Positions 61,040 through 64,000 of a DNA stretch of 64,000 bases are shown piece by piece. The position numbers and the translations under genes were made by a program. Location: contig JAMKCF010000004.1 of assembly GCA_023634235.1 (NCBI GenBank), forward strand, positions 24,560,527 to 24,624,526. Direction: 5' to 3'. The DNA is from Pisaster brevispinus (lineage: Eukaryota > Echinodermata > Asteroidea > Forcipulatida > Asteriidae). Position 1 is the stretch's first letter; the number at the start of each line of letters is the position of its first letter. The notes under the pieces were generated by a model. It had not been told where the DNA came from. It worked only from the letters and a program-made list of their open reading frames with translations, and searched no databases.

Positions 61040-64000
61040 GTGAGTTTCGAAAAGCATATGTCGCACACACTTTGTGGAATCGTGCATGATTAGCATGCTC
61101 GGCGTTGTGCTGCAGTTTTTTTGTCGAAACGTCTCGACGTTTTCGGGAAGATGGATGTCGAAAATCGCAGAATTTAATCAAATTGTTACATTCTCCATCG
61201 ATTTTTTTGGCCACTTAACTTATTTTAATAATCTTGAAGTATTTTAAGTGGAATCAGCGATTGATTTGGTGGGAGAAAAACGTGTCCAGACGATTTGTTG
61301 TTGTTAGATATGTCCTTTTCCATTTTAACTTTGACATGCTGACCTTTGTGCGCGGAGCGGCACGCTTTGTGCACCAAAATGACCCCTCGGTTGCCTCAGA
61401 CAAGCCTTCGAGACCCTGTGTTTTACCGCTAGCCTATCCCCTCAAGATTTGACTTGTTATATCTGCTTCCGCTGGGTCAAAACCTTGGATTTTGAGCATG
61501 TTTCTGTCACCTAAAATAGGCCGGTTTTCGAGTTACCGTTTCAGCTGGGAAAGCCCTGCCGCGGAGGGGGAAAAGGGTGCGGTTTTCAACGGGGACTCGA
61601 GCTGTGCTGAAGCGGCATGGGCCGGCAATCGGCAATGTATGTGATAATTGCAGTTGCAGATCATGAATTGTGCATTTTTTTTAAAGCAAGCTGGGCTTGG
61701 TCTCGAATCGAAACTCATGTGAACACTCTTTGCATGTGAACAATAATAAGTTGCCATTTAATTTCATGTACATTCCCAAACTACACCTCTGAAATTGGAA
61801 ACAACCAATAATTTTTTCTATCAAAATTGTTAGGAATGCTGATTGTTTTCGCTTTACTTATGGTTCCCATGTATATATTTTTTACTACATGACAATTGTA
61901 GGAAAACCAGAATCTCCACTAAATTAAGGTTTTATTTTATTTTTGTTTTGTTTGTCATATTTAAACATTTGAAACAATGGCCAATGCATGTAATTTCTTA
62001 TTGTCATTAACAAACACAATCATGACAATAGATCCTTCAAAAAAGGACTGCTTTGTCATTTTTAAAAACTTAACATGCCAAATGTGGTACTTCCGTGAAG
62101 TGTCATGGAAAATATAAACAATTGCACTTTGCAGTTCCACTCTTTAAAAATATCCTCATTTCAACATAACCATGGATGTGTTTAAACTAAACTAAATAAT
62201 TCTGAAAGCAAACAACTCATTTTTCATAAGCTATTTATACAGTTTAACTCATTTTTATACGTCCAACTCTCAGAAGTTTTTAAAATAGTGCTGAATATTT
62301 TCCAAGGTAGTAGTAGCCTTATTTTAATTTTAAATTGAATTTTTTTTTTAATGGAACGAATACAATGTACATCCTGTTTAATTTCTTTACCTGAAAAGTT
62401 TAAAGCATGTCTGAGTAAAAGTATATGAAATAGTTTTTGAAAGAGAAACTAAATCAATCATGTTACTTTTGTTAACAAACACACCATCCAACCTACCTGT
62501 TAAACAAATTCAACAGGGTTTTCCCGTGGCTAGCCAGCGAAACCAGTTTGCTGGTCATTTAACTTTTCACTTTTTACTTGACTTTTATGCAACAGGCTTA
62601 AAATTTACACTGGACCGCAACCCAAAGTATAGTGATTTTAGTGTCGGGTCGGTGAACTCACAGCTGGTCAAGAGCGGCAGTCATGTGTTTATAAAAAATA
62701 TCTGTAATAAAAACAGTTTAACTGTTTAGATTTTTGTTTATTTTTTGTTCATTTTGATTCTGGTGTTGCAAAAATGTTTGTAGTCTTGCAAAAGTTGTAG
62801 TACATGTTCTAGACCTGCAAAAGCTACAAGCCCCACAGTCCTCTTAATTTTCTCAATAATTTGAACCCTTTGTAAACTGAAAACACTACAAATATTTGTA
62901 GCCAAGGCAGTTTCCTTTTTGAAAATTGTTATATTACAAGTTGCAGCCTGTGTTAAAAAACCAAAAACATTCTGTATACATAGTGATCTATTGGTTGGTT
63001 ACCTGCAGGACTTTTCTTTGCAGAGGATGAAGTTAACCCCAGATAAGTTAACTTTTGTTTCGTTTGCGCGACAGGTGCAGCGTGCTCCTTAGAGCATGCC
63101 ATGCTTAAATGTATTGTTTTTCTGTCACATTTTCCCTTTATAAAATCGGGGCATATTCAGCCCTGCATTTATTTATTTTTTATTAATGAACCATTTTGAT
63201 TGGTTGTTTTTTAAATGCAATCTTGGTTGTTTTAATGAAAGTACATGTAGAATCTACTAAATATTTGGTTAACTTCACACGTGGTTTCTAAAACCAGAGT
63301 TTTTTGTTTGTTCCCCCCCCCTCCTCTTCCTTTTTAAAGATTTCTGTGGGTACATGAGACTTGTCACAGAATGCCCAACATTTTCAGATATTACCGGTAT
63401 TCACACTACATGTACACAGGGCTCGAATTTGGAGGAAAAAAAACGCAAGGCCGCAGGGCTTGTGGCTCCATATGTTTCTTGGACCAGAATTTGTTGTACA
63501 AGACCAGAATCAAAATGAAAACTTCATGACACAGTTTATTATGTATTTATCTGTTTTTACTTGAACAGGACTGAGACTTGTAAGAGATGATTTATCTCAT
63601 TTGTTTTTATGGGTATAAAGTATATTTCATTACTCAATAGAACTGAAATGGTATTTTATCAGACTCACAAGTCAACATGTGCGCATTATTTGTTTTTGTT
63701 CAAGATATTACACAGTGAGATATTAATATTCAATTGACAAACACAATACCCCTGGACTTGTCCCATCATGAGTTTACTAGCCCAACACAAATTTTACTGG
63801 CCTTGGGCCAGCTGTCCAGTGTAGACTTCGAGCTCTGAATAACAGTATGAACAGTTTTTAAAATACTTCCTCAATACATTGGGTTGTTAATGTGCTATGG
63901 ATGGTTGCAGTAAGGAAAGAGTAGCAAGGTAATTGCATGTGGAACGCCTACATTTTGTGAACATTCATTATTGGAATGGCCTTCTCGTTAAAATCATGTA
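61040..64000. other. Presumed intron of the plus-strand gene; no exon recognised
   Basis: AT-rich, single-copy sequence with T runs. I found no convincing exon, MITE or SINE. Confidence 0.4.

Overview
The window is animal nuclear DNA: AT-rich, sparse in genes, with long introns bounded by GT-AG sites, tRNA-derived SINEs, MITEs, LINE remnants and many minisatellites. The protein content (an EOGT orthologue with a C-terminal RDEL, a CLCA first exon, an intronless amine-like GPCR) and the style of the dispersed repeats suggest a marine invertebrate deuterostome. An echinoderm, perhaps a sea star, is my best guess, but this is inference and nothing here fixes the species.

Layout. 1-5,200 holds MITEs and old duplications. 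5,234-6,412 (minus) is a single-exon class A GPCR with altered signature residues. 8-12 kb is repeat-rich intergenic DNA. 12,256-15,100 is the most intricate locus: a SINE that received a small MITE, then a foldback transposon built of 42-bp inverted arrays, and then underwent a nearly perfect 1,301-bp tandem duplication. 15-34 kb is intergenic, with several copies of a MITE of about 390 bp, minisatellites and simple repeats. 34,270-34,485 (minus) is the signal-peptide exon of a CLCA-type protein whose other exons I could not find. 39.4-40.25 kb and 43.4-43.7 kb are decayed LINE reverse-transcriptase ends.

46,085-58,201 (minus) is a complete EOGT gene, reconstructed here as 15 coding exons with continuous phase (568 aa). 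A probable 5'UTR exon lies near 59.6-59.7 kb. Its introns carry SINEs, a 104-bp satellite, a 120-bp satellite and a 16-bp minisatellite. About 1.1 kb beyond its likely promoter, 60.7-60.94 kb looks like the promoter and first exon of a divergent plus-strand gene that runs out of the window.

The genes do not form a functional cluster. EOGT is an ER-lumen glycosyltransferase for EGF repeats, while the GPCR and CLCA genes are membrane or secreted proteins with unrelated roles. Most of the interest lies in the repeat architecture: arrays inside inverted repeats, nested insertions, and a short segment that appears flipped between two copies.
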